Assembly (NCBI GenBank): GCA_963757135.1
Contig: CAVWQE010000006.1
Span: forward strand, 558,001-622,000
Length of the DNA stretch: 64,000 bases
Direction: 5' to 3'
Origin: Gp1-AA145 sp963757135
Lineage (GTDB): Bacteria > Acidobacteriota > Terriglobia > Terriglobales > Acidobacteriaceae
The first letter of the stretch is position 1, and every line of letters starts with the position of its first letter. This document shows, piece by piece, positions 8,775-17,523 of the stretch. The position numbers and the translations under genes are program-made. Below the pieces are notes generated by a model that ran no database searches, had not been told where the DNA came from, and saw nothing but the letters and a program-made list of their open reading frames with translations.

Positions 8775-9440
8775 TTAACCTATGCCCTGGCTTTGTTGCT
8801 GCAGCATTTGTTGACGTCGCTCCAGGTGCTTCTGTCGGAAGTGCGCATGGGCGCGCTCTCCCCAGCCGCGAACAAAATAATAATTCAGAGTTCCGCCAAT
8901 CAACGAGCTGACGACCGGAATCAATCGGCCCGCCCACTTCTCCACAAACTCGGTGCTGGCTTTTGCTGCGATGCGTTGAATGATGCGCGGAATCAGGCGC
9001 TTCACCACATTTTTCTCCAGCAGTTCCCTGCCTAGGTCGACACCCGCGGCGCTGGCCGCCGCGATCCAGAGCTCCGCCATTTCTTCATCGGTGTTGTATT
9101 CGAATCCGTAAACCAGGCTCAACTTTTGAATCGTGCGTAGGGTGATGCCGGCCAGAATGCTGAAGTCGGGGACGATGGTCAACAGTCCTCCGAGGCCGAA
9201 GCCGGCGCCCTCGGCGGCCGCCATTTTCATGCTGCTGTGGATGATGTTCTCCGCGACCGTGTCAAGCACAGGGGGTTCGACCGAATACATGCCCTGAAAA
9301 CTTGTGACTGGTAACCCGTGAGCGGCGCGAAGTTCCATCAGGAAGCGGTTGGGATCGACCCTGACGGTTTTGTAGGCACGCCACAGGGCCTTGGTGATTG
9401 CCTTCTCCACGCGGCCGCGTAACCAGGATTTGTCTGACAT
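8775..9440 (-). CDS. EcsC-family protein
   Basis: A 221-residue protein that resembles the EcsC family: a Gly-rich hydrophobic stretch (AAAEGAGFGLGGLLTIVPDF) precedes the helix ILAGITLRTIQKLSLVYGFE. A second hydrophobic stretch is at RLIPVVSSLIGGTLNYYFV, and the C-terminus is Gln/Arg-rich. EcsC in Bacillus is encoded with an ABC transporter and its role is unclear. No partner is linked here. It is divergent from the RNase J gene. The family call is from motif resemblance only. Confidence 0.7.
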   Translation of the reverse strand: MSDKSWLRGRVEKAITKALWRAYKTVRVDPNRFLMELRAAHGLPVTSFQGMYSVEPPVLDTVAENIIHSSMKMAAAEGAGFGLGGLLTIVPDFSILAGITLRTIQKLSLVYGFEYNTDEEMAELWIAAASAAGVDLGRELLEKNVVKRLIPRIIQRIAAKASTEFVEKWAGRLIPVVSSLIGGTLNYYFVRGWGERAHAHFRQKHLERRQQMLQQQSQGIG

Positions 9441-9591
9441 CGGAGCTTCGACTCCCGCGATCAGCGCCGGGTTGCCGGTAGCGCTGAGCTTTTAAGATAA
9501 TCGCCCACTGCGGCTGATGCAAAAGGCTGTCTCGGTCACAGTCGACCGCAGCCTGCCGCATTTGTCGCTGTGCTACGCTAATGAATCCTTC

Positions 9592-11256
9592 ATGCCCTCT
9601 GGAAAACTGCATCTGGTCCCGCTTGGCGGCCTCGGCGAATTTGGAATGAACTGCATGGCGGTGCGTTGGGGCGATGACATCATCGTAGTTGATGCCGGAA
9701 TGATGTTCCCCGAAGCCGAATTGCTGGGCGTGGATATCGTTGTCCCCGACATTTCTTATCTCACCGAGAACCGTCATCGCGTCCGCGGCATCGTTCTGAC
9801 CCATGGGCATGAAGACCATATCGGCGCGCTACCCTGGGTGCTTTCCGAACTAAATGTTCCCGTGTGGGGAACAGAATTCACCCTGGCTTACGTCGAGGAC
9901 AAGCTCGACGAACATGGCTTGCTGGACAATGCCGACCTGCGCGAACTGCGTCCCGGAGTGCGCGTGAAAATTGGGCCGTTTACGGTTCATCCTATTCAGG
10001 TCACGCACAGCCTGGTGGATTGCGTTTCGCTGGCCATCCACACTCCGTTGGGGGTGGTGATCCACACCGGCGATTTCAAGGTTGATCCCACGCCGACGGA
10101 CAATCGTCTCTTCGATCTGCACGCCTTCGCCGAATACGGAAAAGAAGGGGTGCTGGCGCTGCTGCAGGATTCGACTAACGTTGAGCGGCGCGGGTACACG
10201 CCGAGCGAACGAGCAGTAAGACGCAAATTCGATGAAGTGTTTGCGCGGACTGAGCGGCGCCTGTTCATCTCCTGCTTTTCTTCATCTATACACCGGATTA
10301 AGCTCGCTGTAGAGCTCGCATACGAGCACGGGCGCAAGTTGTGTTTTATCGGGCGTTCAATGACCAGTTCCTCAGAGATCGCTGAGGACCTGGGTTATAT
10401 CGAGATTCCCGACGGATTGCTGATCAATCCCGGCGAAGTGAAGAATTTCGCTCCTGAAAAAGTCTGCGTGATGATCAGCGGGACGCAGGGCGAGCCGATG
10501 AGCGCGCTCTCCCGCGCTGCGGTGGACAATCACAAACACGCGAAAATTGAGAAGGGCGACACCGTCGTGCTATCGTCGCGAATCATTCCCGGCAACGAGA
10601 AGGCAATCTACCGCATGGTGGACCATCTCTTCCGCCGCGACGCCCACGTCATTTATGACGACGGCTCAACCCCGCCGATCCATGTTAGCGGCCACGCCAG
10701 CCAGGAAGAACTGAAGCTCATCATCAATCTGGTGAAGCCGAAATATTTCATTCCGATTCACGGCGAATATCGCCAGCTCAAGCTGCACGCCGAACTGGCG
10801 GCGTCCATGCATGGCTCGGTCGGCAGCGTGATGCTGATGGAGAGCGGCGACATCATGGAGTTCGATGAACTCGGAGCGCGTAAAGCCGGACGCGTGAATG
10901 TTGGCCGAATCTGCATCGATTCTGGTTCGCGAACTGATGTGGTGGAAGATCTGGTCATCAAAGACCGGCGCCACCTCAGCGAAGATGGCTTCGTGTTGCC
11001 CATTATTGCTATTAACAAACTGACCGGCAAAGTCGAGATTTCGCCTGAAATCGTGACGCGCGGTTTCTCTGCAGGCGAAAATGGCTTCATGGATGAAGTT
11101 CGGCAGGTAGTGGTGCAAACGCTCGGACAATCTAGCGACGAGGAACGCGCCGACTACGGCGTGATCAAAGAAAAGATTCGCGCTGACCTCAAAAGATTTA
11201 TCTCTAAACAGACACAGAAGCGGCCGCTGATCATGCCGGTGATATTGGAGATTTGA
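9592..11256 (+). CDS. rnj: Ribonuclease J
   Basis: Metallo-beta-lactamase/beta-CASP exo- and endoribonuclease for mRNA decay and rRNA maturation in the cytoplasm. The chosen ATG at 9592 gives 554 residues, the normal family length, and starts directly at the conserved first strand (LHLVPLGGLGEFGMNCM); the open frame reaches back to 9517. The zinc motif HGHEDHIGA is at residues 71-79. The DSTN element, the beta-CASP core (IGRSMTSSSEIA) and ISGTQGEPMSALSRAA all match. HVSGHASQEEL and YFIPIHGEYRQL are the late metal-site motifs. The stop overlaps the open frame of the next gene. Confidence 0.95.
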   Translation: MPSGKLHLVPLGGLGEFGMNCMAVRWGDDIIVVDAGMMFPEAELLGVDIVVPDISYLTENRHRVRGIVLTHGHEDHIGALPWVLSELNVPVWGTEFTLAYVEDKLDEHGLLDNADLRELRPGVRVKIGPFTVHPIQVTHSLVDCVSLAIHTPLGVVIHTGDFKVDPTPTDNRLFDLHAFAEYGKEGVLALLQDSTNVERRGYTPSERAVRRKFDEVFARTERRLFISCFSSSIHRIKLAVELAYEHGRKLCFIGRSMTSSSEIAEDLGYIEIPDGLLINPGEVKNFAPEKVCVMISGTQGEPMSALSRAAVDNHKHAKIEKGDTVVLSSRIIPGNEKAIYRMVDHLFRRDAHVIYDDGSTPPIHVSGHASQEELKLIINLVKPKYFIPIHGEYRQLKLHAELAASMHGSVGSVMLMESGDIMEFDELGARKAGRVNVGRICIDSGSRTDVVEDLVIKDRRHLSEDGFVLPIIAINKLTGKVEISPEIVTRGFSAGENGFMDEVRQVVVQTLGQSSDEERADYGVIKEKIRADLKRFISKQTQKRPLIMPVILEI

Positions 11257-11260
11257 AGAA

Positions 11261-11285
11261 CCTTTTCACCACGGAGGCACGGAGA
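11261..11285. repeat. Dispersed repeat, CACAGAGACACAGAG family
   Basis: The run CACCACGGAGGCACGGAG is a variant of the repeat seen at 20481, 20644, 20710 and 31054. It lies between RNase J and the methyltransferase and probably supplies the ribosome-binding GGAG of the latter. Confidence 0.6.
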
Positions 11286-11291
11286 TTATCA

Positions 11292-11828
11292 GTGAATACT
11301 CCCGCCGTAGTCCTGATTAATCCGAAGTCGCCGCACAATGTTGGCAAGGCATTGCGCGCAGCCTCAATCTTCGGCGCTAAATCGCTGGTCTGGACTGGTA
11401 CTCGCGTCGACTTAAATCAATATGAGCGCTTACCTCGGGAAGAACGGATGAAGGGCTATGCGTCTGTTGAGTTCAGGGTTGATGACAGGCCATTCGATCT
11501 ATTCTCCGAAGCGACTCCAGTGTGCGTCGAACTTCTGGAAACTGCAAAGTGTTTGACTACTTTTGTTCATCCACCCAACCCCGTATACGTCTTTGGTCCC
11601 GAAGACGGCAGCGTGCCTCCAGTGATCCGTCGTCACTGCCATAAATTCGTGTACATACCTGCTTACCATTGCTTGAACCTGAGCGCAGCCGTCGATGTCG
11701 TCCTGTATGACCGTATGGCAAAGCGGCAGCTCGCCGGGGAAGAACCCATGCTTCCAATCGCTTCTATGTTGCATGAAGACCGTGGAATTAGCGAGATCTT
11801 GGGCAAGGTTGGATGGGAAGGCGAGTAG
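11292..11828 (+). CDS. SpoU/TrmH-family RNA 2'-O-methyltransferase
   Basis: A knotted SPOUT methyltransferase of 178 residues that would methylate a ribose in tRNA or rRNA using S-adenosylmethionine. The three motifs are present: NPKSPHNVGKALRAA (catalytic Asn/Arg region), VYVFGPEDGSVP, and IPAYHCLNLSAAVDVVLYDR at the knot. I choose the GTG at 11292, preceded by GGAG, because the 13 codons before it lie in a dispersed repeat (11261-11285). An upstream ATG at 11253 overlaps the RNase J stop. The target RNA position is unknown; motif 1 is closer to the TrmL/TrmJ side of the family. It lies three bases from the next gene. Confidence 0.85.
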   Translation: MNTPAVVLINPKSPHNVGKALRAASIFGAKSLVWTGTRVDLNQYERLPREERMKGYASVEFRVDDRPFDLFSEATPVCVELLETAKCLTTFVHPPNPVYVFGPEDGSVPPVIRRHCHKFVYIPAYHCLNLSAAVDVVLYDRMAKRQLAGEEPMLPIASMLHEDRGISEILGKVGWEGE

Positions 11829-11831
11829 TTC

Positions 11832-12782
11832 ATGGTGACCCTTTCCGACATTCGCGAAGCCCGTGCCCGCCTCGACGGAATCACCGTCCGCACGCCGCTT
11901 ATTCCGCTGGAGTACGAGGGTCAAACTCTTTATCTGAAGCCCGAAAACCTTCAGCCCATCGGGGCATTTAAACTTCGTGGCGCCTACAACAAGATTGCTT
12001 CCCTTTCGGACGAAGAACGCGCACGCGGCGTGATTACCTACTCCAGTGGAAATCATGCGCAAGGCGTGGCGTACGCGGCGCGGGCATTGGAGACGAAAGC
12101 CGTCATCGTAATGCCGGGCAATGCTCCCGCGGTAAAGCGCGAAGCGACTGCAGCACTCGGAGCGGAGATCGTGTTAGTCGGTCCGAGCGGAGTCGAGCGC
12201 CAGATCAAAGCCGAGGAACTCGCAGCCAAACGTGGATACGTCATCATTCCGCCATACGACGACGAAAAGATCATCGCCGGACAAGGAACAGCGGGCCTGG
12301 AAATTCTGGAAGACATGCCTGACGTTGAACTCGTTTTGGTTCCAATCGGCGGTGGCGGTCTGATCAGCGGCATCTCGACCGCGATCAAATCCGTCAAGCC
12401 GGACGCAAAGGTGGTCGGCGTGGAGCCAGAAGTCGCCGCCGACGCTCAAGCCAGCTTTCGCGCCGGCCACATCGTAAAGTTCACTGCCGAACAGGTGCTG
12501 TCAACATGCGCGGATGGTCTGCGCGCGCAATATCCCGGCACCATGACTTTCGAACACATTCAGCACAATGTGGACGACATTGTCACGGTTTCCGAAGGCG
12601 AAATCATGCAGGCGGTGAAGATTCTTGCGCAAAACCCCAAGACCGTGGCCGAACCCAGCGGCGCTGTCGCGCCGGCGGCGTGGCTGTTTCACCGTGACCT
12701 GCTGCCCGCATCCAACCACACAGTGGCTGTGATCAGCGGGGGTAATATTGACCCTGGGCTGCTCAGCCGAATCCGAGGATGA
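11832..12782 (+). CDS. PLP-dependent threonine/serine dehydratase or serine racemase
   Basis: Fold-type II PLP enzyme of 316 residues. The Schiff-base Lys47 is in IGAFKLRGAYNKI, the substrate loop is SSGNHAQGVA, and the phosphate-binding Gly loop is VPIGGGGLISG. It is short and lacks the C-terminal ACT-like regulatory domain of biosynthetic IlvA, so it resembles catabolic threonine dehydratase (TdcB) or serine racemase. The likely reaction is L-threonine to 2-oxobutanoate and ammonia, or the equivalent with serine. It follows the methyltransferase gene after three bases, so the two are probably co-transcribed. Confidence 0.88.
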   Translation: MVTLSDIREARARLDGITVRTPLIPLEYEGQTLYLKPENLQPIGAFKLRGAYNKIASLSDEERARGVITYSSGNHAQGVAYAARALETKAVIVMPGNAPAVKREATAALGAEIVLVGPSGVERQIKAEELAAKRGYVIIPPYDDEKIIAGQGTAGLEILEDMPDVELVLVPIGGGGLISGISTAIKSVKPDAKVVGVEPEVAADAQASFRAGHIVKFTAEQVLSTCADGLRAQYPGTMTFEHIQHNVDDIVTVSEGEIMQAVKILAQNPKTVAEPSGAVAPAAWLFHRDLLPASNHTVAVISGGNIDPGLLSRIRG

Positions 12783-12795
12783 GGTCCCCAGAATA

Positions 12796-13734
12796 ATGAT
12801 GTGGGAAAGAATGGCGCGGTATTCCACGGTACTGGTCTTCCTGCTGCTTTTGCCCGTGGCGGCCATTGCCGCGGTGCGAGGCACTACGATTCGCGTCGCA
12901 CCGATTTACCTTTCGCCTGACACCACCTCCGCCAAACTGGCCGACGTTGACCGGGGCCGCGAGATCATTATTCTCGACACCAGCAGCAACGGCACATGGA
13001 TACACGTCGAAGCTAATCTGACAGAAGAGAAAACCGTGACCGGCTGGATGCAGAACCGGGGCCTGATACAGCCCTCTACGCCGGACGGGGACAAGATTCT
13101 CTTTGGCGAAGCCGTGGATGCTGAAGATCAAGCGAGCCAGCGCAACGGCAGACGCTACGCCGCACAGGACGCGCTTCGGCTGTATGGGGAAATCGAAGAA
13201 CTGTTCCCTCAGTCCACGCTCGCAGGCGAAGGAATGTACCGTTCAGCGGACATTCGCTGGCAAATCGACAAGGCTGATGTGATGTCGCTGCCCTCGGCGA
13301 AAGAGCAGGACCCTTACATGCGCCGTGCCATGGACGAAGATTACTTCAAGAAAGTGATGAAGAAGTTTCCGGGCACCAAGTGGGCTTTCCTTGCCGCCTA
13401 CCATCTCATCGACAACAAGCTTTGCGGCGACTGGCAGGGGCAGTCGAAGTGTCCACAGAAAGAGGCGGAGATTTACGAGAATTACGCCAAGGATTATCCG
13501 CAGTCTCCCGCCGCGGGCGAAGCGCTTTACCACGCTGCCTATCGGTGGTCTGCGCTAATTGAAATTTACAAGACCGAAGACAATCAGAAAAAAACCGAAG
13601 AGGCCAAAGGCCGTGCTCTCGCCGATGCACAAAAGGCGATCAGTCAAGCCGGACAGAGCGATTGGGCTCCACGCGCGCAGCGACTGCTGTACATGGTGCA
13701 GCAAGGGATTCCGACGTATGGGAATGGAGATTGA
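12796..13734 (+). CDS. Secreted SH3-like / TPR-like repeat protein
   Basis: The ATG at 12796 gives 312 residues with a signal peptide (MARYSTVLVFLLLLPVAAIA). Residues about 30-95 look like a bacterial SH3 domain (IRVAPIYLSPDTTSAKL, then WMQNRGLI). The rest is helical repeats with spaced PxS and Tyr residues (EIYENYAKDYPQSPAAGEAL), like the tetratricopeptide units of YbgF/BamD-type envelope proteins. It is likely periplasmic. It lies 13 bases after the dehydratase gene. The stop codon lies inside the -35 box of the vapBC promoter. Confidence 0.7.
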   Translation: MMWERMARYSTVLVFLLLLPVAAIAAVRGTTIRVAPIYLSPDTTSAKLADVDRGREIIILDTSSNGTWIHVEANLTEEKTVTGWMQNRGLIQPSTPDGDKILFGEAVDAEDQASQRNGRRYAAQDALRLYGEIEELFPQSTLAGEGMYRSADIRWQIDKADVMSLPSAKEQDPYMRRAMDEDYFKKVMKKFPGTKWAFLAAYHLIDNKLCGDWQGQSKCPQKEAEIYENYAKDYPQSPAAGEALYHAAYRWSALIEIYKTEDNQKKTEEAKGRALADAQKAISQAGQSDWAPRAQRLLYMVQQGIPTYGNGD

Positions 13735-13760
13735 CATGGTATATACCATTGGTATATATT
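13731..13760 (+). promoter_or_regulatory. vapBC promoter with built-in operator
   Basis: A consensus -35 box TTGACA (13731-13736) and a -10 box TATATA/TATATT (13753-13760) are about 17 bases apart. The spacer starts with the perfect 14-base palindrome ATGGTATATACCAT (13736-13749), and the half TGGTATATA recurs 13 bases later. Binding of the antitoxin here would block polymerase, the usual way these loci control themselves. Transcription would begin at or just before the vapB ATG. Confidence 0.75.
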
Positions 13761-13766
13761 AGTGAA

Positions 13767-14012
13767 ATGGAGAAAATCGCGAAGCTTTTCACCAATGGAA
13801 GAAGTCAAGCGGTACGTTTGCCCAAGGAGTTTCGCTTCCCCGGAGATAAGGTGCGCATCCGAAAAACGCGGAATGGAGTACTTCTGCAGCCCATCACCTT
13901 TGACACAAAGGCGTGGTTTGAGGAACTGGACCGCTTCAATGCGGTAGAGCCATTCATGCCGGAAGGCCGTGAGCAGCAACCTGTCGCTCCTGAGCGCGAT
14001 CCGTTCAAGTGA
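13767..14012 (+). CDS. vapB: VapB antitoxin, AbrB/SpoVT fold
   Basis: An 81-residue antitoxin. The N-terminus KIAKLFTNGRSQAVRLPKEF is the swapped-hairpin DNA-binding domain of the VapB/AbrB type. The C-terminal half is acidic and flexible and should bind and block the toxin. The frame is open further upstream, but the ATG at 13767 begins the conserved domain and fits the promoter. The last bases overlap the toxin start (GTGA). It binds its own promoter, probably at the palindrome at 13736-13749. Confidence 0.92.
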   Translation: MEKIAKLFTNGRSQAVRLPKEFRFPGDKVRIRKTRNGVLLQPITFDTKAWFEELDRFNAVEPFMPEGREQQPVAPERDPFK

Positions 14013-14422
14013 ATTTTCTGCTGGATACAAACATTTGCATTGCCCTCATGAACGACAGTTCGAAAGCCGTCCGCAGCCGATTTGAGCGCGCGCTAGCCGC
14101 CAAGCATCAGATTTTCGTATCCTCAATCGCCGTGTTTGAGCTTTGGTACGGCGTCTTCAAAAGTTCTCGCGTTCGACTTAATTCCGATCGTCTCGAAGCG
14201 TTTCTCGATGGTCCAGTCGGCATCTTGCTCTTTGACGATGACGATGCTCGGGCAGCGGGTTTGACAAACGCGGAACTCAAAGCGGCCGGTAAGCCGATCG
14301 GCAGCTATGACGTGCTCATGGCGGGTCAGGCGATCCAGAAGAATTTGGCATTGGTGACAGCGAATATTTCTGAATTTTCGCGGGTGAAAGGCCTTACCTG
14401 CCACGATTGGGCTCGCCCGTGA
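14009..14422 (+). CDS. vapC: VapC toxin, PIN-domain ribonuclease
   Basis: A 137-residue PIN-domain endoribonuclease toxin. Acidic active-site residues are visible: Asp6 in LLDTNICIAL, Glu44 in SIAVFELWYG and Asp101 in IGSYDVLMAGQA. The usual TNDREF motif near the C-terminus is here TANISEF (residues 117-123), so the fourth acidic position is changed. The GTG start overlaps the antitoxin stop by four bases, keeping translation coupled. The target would be tRNA or rRNA; which one is not visible. Confidence 0.93.
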   Translation: MNFLLDTNICIALMNDSSKAVRSRFERALAAKHQIFVSSIAVFELWYGVFKSSRVRLNSDRLEAFLDGPVGILLFDDDDARAAGLTNAELKAAGKPIGSYDVLMAGQAIQKNLALVTANISEFSRVKGLTCHDWARP

Positions 14423-14477
14423 GTAGCCAGTCGCGCCTTCCTGCGTGGCTTGATAGTAGAATAGCCAGTTTTGCTCT

Positions 14478-15677
14478 ATGTCGCGCGCGGTCCAGTTCGA
14501 ATTGCGGTTGGCTGAGCGGATGTCGAGGCTCGGAACCGAAACTGCATTCGAAGTCCTGAACCGTGCACGCGCACTGGAACGCCAGGGCAAAGACATCATC
14601 CATCTCGAAATCGGCGAGCCCGATTTCTCAACGCCGGGAAACATCGTAAATGCCGGGATTGACGCGCTCCACGCCGGCTGGACCCACTACGGCCCGTCCG
14701 CCGGTCTACCCGAATTGCGCGATGCGATTGCAGAGGAAGTCAGCCGCAGCCGCGGTGTTCGGGTCATGCCCGAAGAAGTGGTTGTTGTTCCTGGCGGCAA
14801 GCCAATTATTTTCTTTTCGATTCTGGCGCTGATAAATGCCGGCGACGAGGTCATCTATCCTAACCCTGGGTTCCCGATTTACGAATCCATGGTGAACTAC
14901 GTGGGAGGCAGTGCTGTCCCCATTCGCCTGCGCGAGGAGAAGGATTTCAGTCTTGACGTGAATGAGTTGGAAAGATTGATCAGCGACCGCACGCGGCTCA
15001 TCATCTTAAATTCGCCGCAGAATCCGACCGGTGGAGTTCTGAGCAAACGGGATATCGAACAAATCGCCGAGGCAATTGGCGATCGCAATATTTTTGTGCT
15101 TGCGGACGAGATCTATAGCCGCCTGATCTTCGAAGGCAAGCATCACTCGATCATTGCCGAACCTGGCTTTAAAGATCGCACCGTCTTGCTCGACGGATTT
15201 TCGAAGTCATACGCGATGACAGGCTGGCGCATGGGCTACGGCGTCATGCGACCCGACCTGGCGGTACAGATTGCACGGCTGATGACGAATTCAAATTCAT
15301 GCACCGCCAGTTTTTCGCAAGTCGCCGGCGTCGAGGCCTTACGCGGCGATCAGGGTTCGGTCGAGCGCATGTGTACAGAATTCAAGCAGCGGCGTGATAT
15401 GTTCGTCGCCGGGTTGAATGGAATCAAGGGATTCTCGTGTCGCATGCCGAAGGGCGCGTTTTATGTTTTTCCGAACATCACTGGTACTGGATGGCAGTCG
15501 AAGGCGCTGGCGGACGCGCTGCTCGAAGATGCCGGAGTCGCGTGTCTGTCCGGAACATCATTCGGGGAGTTTGGCGAAGGCTACATTCGTTTCAGCATCG
15601 CGAATTCTATGGAGAATCTCGGGCGTGCGCTGGCGCGGATTGAGGAATGGGTCACGCGGAACGGCAAAAGCGTTTAA
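14478..15677 (+). CDS. Class I/II aminotransferase, aspartate-aminotransferase-like
   Basis: Fold-type I PLP enzyme of 399 residues. The PLP Lys243 is in LLDGFSKSYAMTGWRMGY; HLEIGEPDFSTP, LNSPQNPTGGVLS and the Asp of FVLADEIYSRL are hallmark segments. It belongs to the AspC/PatA subgroup that transfers amino groups between aspartate or aromatic amino acids and 2-oxo acids. It has no signal peptide and stands alone behind vapBC. The substrate cannot be settled from sequence. Confidence 0.92.
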   Translation: MSRAVQFELRLAERMSRLGTETAFEVLNRARALERQGKDIIHLEIGEPDFSTPGNIVNAGIDALHAGWTHYGPSAGLPELRDAIAEEVSRSRGVRVMPEEVVVVPGGKPIIFFSILALINAGDEVIYPNPGFPIYESMVNYVGGSAVPIRLREEKDFSLDVNELERLISDRTRLIILNSPQNPTGGVLSKRDIEQIAEAIGDRNIFVLADEIYSRLIFEGKHHSIIAEPGFKDRTVLLDGFSKSYAMTGWRMGYGVMRPDLAVQIARLMTNSNSCTASFSQVAGVEALRGDQGSVERMCTEFKQRRDMFVAGLNGIKGFSCRMPKGAFYVFPNITGTGWQSKALADALLEDAGVACLSGTSFGEFGEGYIRFSIANSMENLGRALARIEEWVTRNGKSV

Positions 15678-15763
15678 CCGCAGAGGTCGCCGAGTCGCAG
15701 AGAAAGGCAAAGTTACTCGCCCTGCGGTGTGTCTAGAGTTCTAGTTTTTTCTGGGAGGTCGCG

Positions 15764-16255
15764 CTGCCAACAAAGAGCAAACCGCCAAAGGCCACGCGGC
15801 CGCGGATTCCGGGCTACGGCCTTTCGAAAAGCAAGAAAGGTCTGCTGCCATGGAAGTGGGCGGAGGACCGATTGCGCAAGAGCAAGCAGTATTGGTTGGC
15901 CACGACCCGTCCGGATGGACGGCCGCATGTGATGGTGATCTGGGGCGTGTGGGTGAATGACGAGTTCTGGCTCAGTACGGGGCGGAAGTCGCGCAAGGCA
16001 CGGAACCTCGTAGCCGACCCGCATTGCGTGGTGTGTAATGAAGACGCAGCCCAGGCGGTAATTGTAGAAGGCACGGCGGAAGTGGTTGATGACAAGACGC
16101 GCCTTGAGCCGGTGTTCGCGGCTTATCAGAAGAAATACAAGATGGACATTCGCGGTATGGGCGAGCCTGTGTTTCGGGTGAGGCCCGCGGTAGTGTTTGG
16201 GCTTTACGAGAAAAAGTTCGGCGAGACGGCTACCCGGTGGTTGTTTCCGGAATAA
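15764..16255 (+). CDS. Pyridoxamine-5'-phosphate-oxidase-fold protein (CTG start)
   Basis: Flavin-binding split-barrel protein. The obvious start (TTG at 15872) cuts the family's N-terminus. In the same frame upstream the DNA reads IPGYGLSKSKKGLLPWKWAE, which matches the conserved opening of this family as I know it (GLLPW, then YWLATTRPDGRPHVM). The frame has no ATG, GTG or TTG that would include it, but a CTG at 15764 follows GGGAGG at a spacing of five. I therefore call 163 residues from CTG. It probably binds FMN or F420 and reduces or oxidizes a small molecule. It is monocistronic. Confidence 0.7.
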   Translation: MPTKSKPPKATRPRIPGYGLSKSKKGLLPWKWAEDRLRKSKQYWLATTRPDGRPHVMVIWGVWVNDEFWLSTGRKSRKARNLVADPHCVVCNEDAAQAVIVEGTAEVVDDKTRLEPVFAAYQKKYKMDIRGMGEPVFRVRPAVVFGLYEKKFGETATRWLFPE

Positions 16256-16311
16256 AAGACTTTAAACGACAAGTTGGCTGAGGACTGCGCGCAAAGGGCG
16301 CAAAGAAAATC

Positions 16312-17406
16312 ATGAAGCGGGTTTTTGCTACTTGTGACATTGGGCCGGCGCTGGACTTGCTTCGGGAGCGCGGGTATGTGGTTGAGGTCTATCCTTCGCC
16401 GGAGCCGCCTGCACAGAGGTTGATCATCGAGAAAGTTGGGTCGGGCATCGATGGGTTGATCACTACCCTGCGCGACAAGATCGACGCGGCTGTGTTCGCG
16501 GCCGGCAAGGGGACGCTGAAAGTTGTCGCGCAGTATGCCGTTGGTTTCGACAATATCAACCGCGCGGATGCGAACCGCTACAAAATTCCCTTTACCAACA
16601 CGGCTGACGTTCTGACCGAAGCCACGGCCGAGTTCGCTTTCTTCATGCTCGGTTCATTGGCGCGGAAGTTGTGGAGCGCCGAGCACCTGACCCGCGAGAA
16701 CAAGTGGCGATACTGGCATCCGTATCTTCCCTTCCTCGGAGACGAGGTCACCGGCAAAACTATCGCGATCATCGGCACCGGACGCATAGGCCTCGCGATG
16801 ATCAAGAAGTGCGCTGGCTTTGACATGAACATCCTGTGCTACGACCCGGCCTATCAAAATCACGAGTACGTGAATGCGATTCAGGAGACCATGGACCTGC
16901 GGCATGCGCGCGCCATTCAGAAAGAGAAGACGTGGATCAAATATGTGCCGTTTGAAGAGGCGCTGGGGCAAGCCGATTTTGTCAGCGTGCACGTTCCGCT
17001 GATACGAGAGGGCGAGAGTTCCACGCCGACATTCCATTTATTCAATGAGAAAACGCTGCGGACAATGAAGCCTTCTTCGTTCCTGGTCAACACTTCGCGC
17101 GGGCCGGTGATAGATGAACACGCCCTTGCCAAAGCTTTGAAAGAAAATTGGATTGCCGGGGCGGCACTAGATGTTTACGAAAAGGAACCGTTGCCTGCAG
17201 ATTCGCCTCTTCGCGATCCGGCAATAGAAGACCGCTGCCGATTGTTTCCGCATTTCGCCAGCGCGGCGACAATCACGCGGCTTTCGCCTGATCCGGACAA
17301 GGGTATGGCCGGGCGGTGCATTCAGGGGCTGATTGATGTGCTGGAAAGCAACTACGGTGGGGATGTTAAGAAGATGCCGTATGTGGTGAATAAAGAAGGG
17401 TTCTAA
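16312..17406 (+). CDS. D-isomer-specific 2-hydroxyacid dehydrogenase
   Basis: NAD(P)-dependent dehydrogenase of 364 residues, acting between 2-oxo acids and D-2-hydroxy acids, in the glyoxylate/hydroxypyruvate reductase group. The Rossmann motif is AIIGTGRIG. Catalytic residues are in LVNTSRGPVIDEHAL (Arg), the YEKEPLP segment (Glu) and LFPHFASA (His). An insertion of about 40 residues after the first Rossmann strands (YVNAIQETMDLRHARAIQKE) makes it longer than the usual 320-330. The ATG is preceded by a cryptic GCAAAG-type repeat. It is convergent with the glycosyltransferase gene. Confidence 0.9.
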   Translation: MKRVFATCDIGPALDLLRERGYVVEVYPSPEPPAQRLIIEKVGSGIDGLITTLRDKIDAAVFAAGKGTLKVVAQYAVGFDNINRADANRYKIPFTNTADVLTEATAEFAFFMLGSLARKLWSAEHLTRENKWRYWHPYLPFLGDEVTGKTIAIIGTGRIGLAMIKKCAGFDMNILCYDPAYQNHEYVNAIQETMDLRHARAIQKEKTWIKYVPFEEALGQADFVSVHVPLIREGESSTPTFHLFNEKTLRTMKPSSFLVNTSRGPVIDEHALAKALKENWIAGAALDVYEKEPLPADSPLRDPAIEDRCRLFPHFASAATITRLSPDPDKGMAGRCIQGLIDVLESNYGGDVKKMPYVVNKEGF

Positions 17407-17409
17407 GAG

Positions 17410-17519
17410 CAGTTGTCAGTGGCTAGTTGTCAGTTGCCAGTCCCAGCGCAAATATTCATGTCAAACACCAGAAACAAAGGCCCATAACCTGACCACTGAC
17501 AACTAGCCACTGACAACTG
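17410..17519. repeat. Long inverted repeat between convergent genes
   Basis: Two perfect 25-base arms (17410-17434 and 17495-17519) face each other across a 60-base loop. Each arm is itself a repetition of CAGTTGTCAGT and CTAGTTGTCAGT. It fills the space between the convergent dehydrogenase and glycosyltransferase genes, so it may end or separate transcripts from both sides. It has no T-run for a standard intrinsic terminator. Confidence 0.75.
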
Positions 17520-17523
17520 GGAT

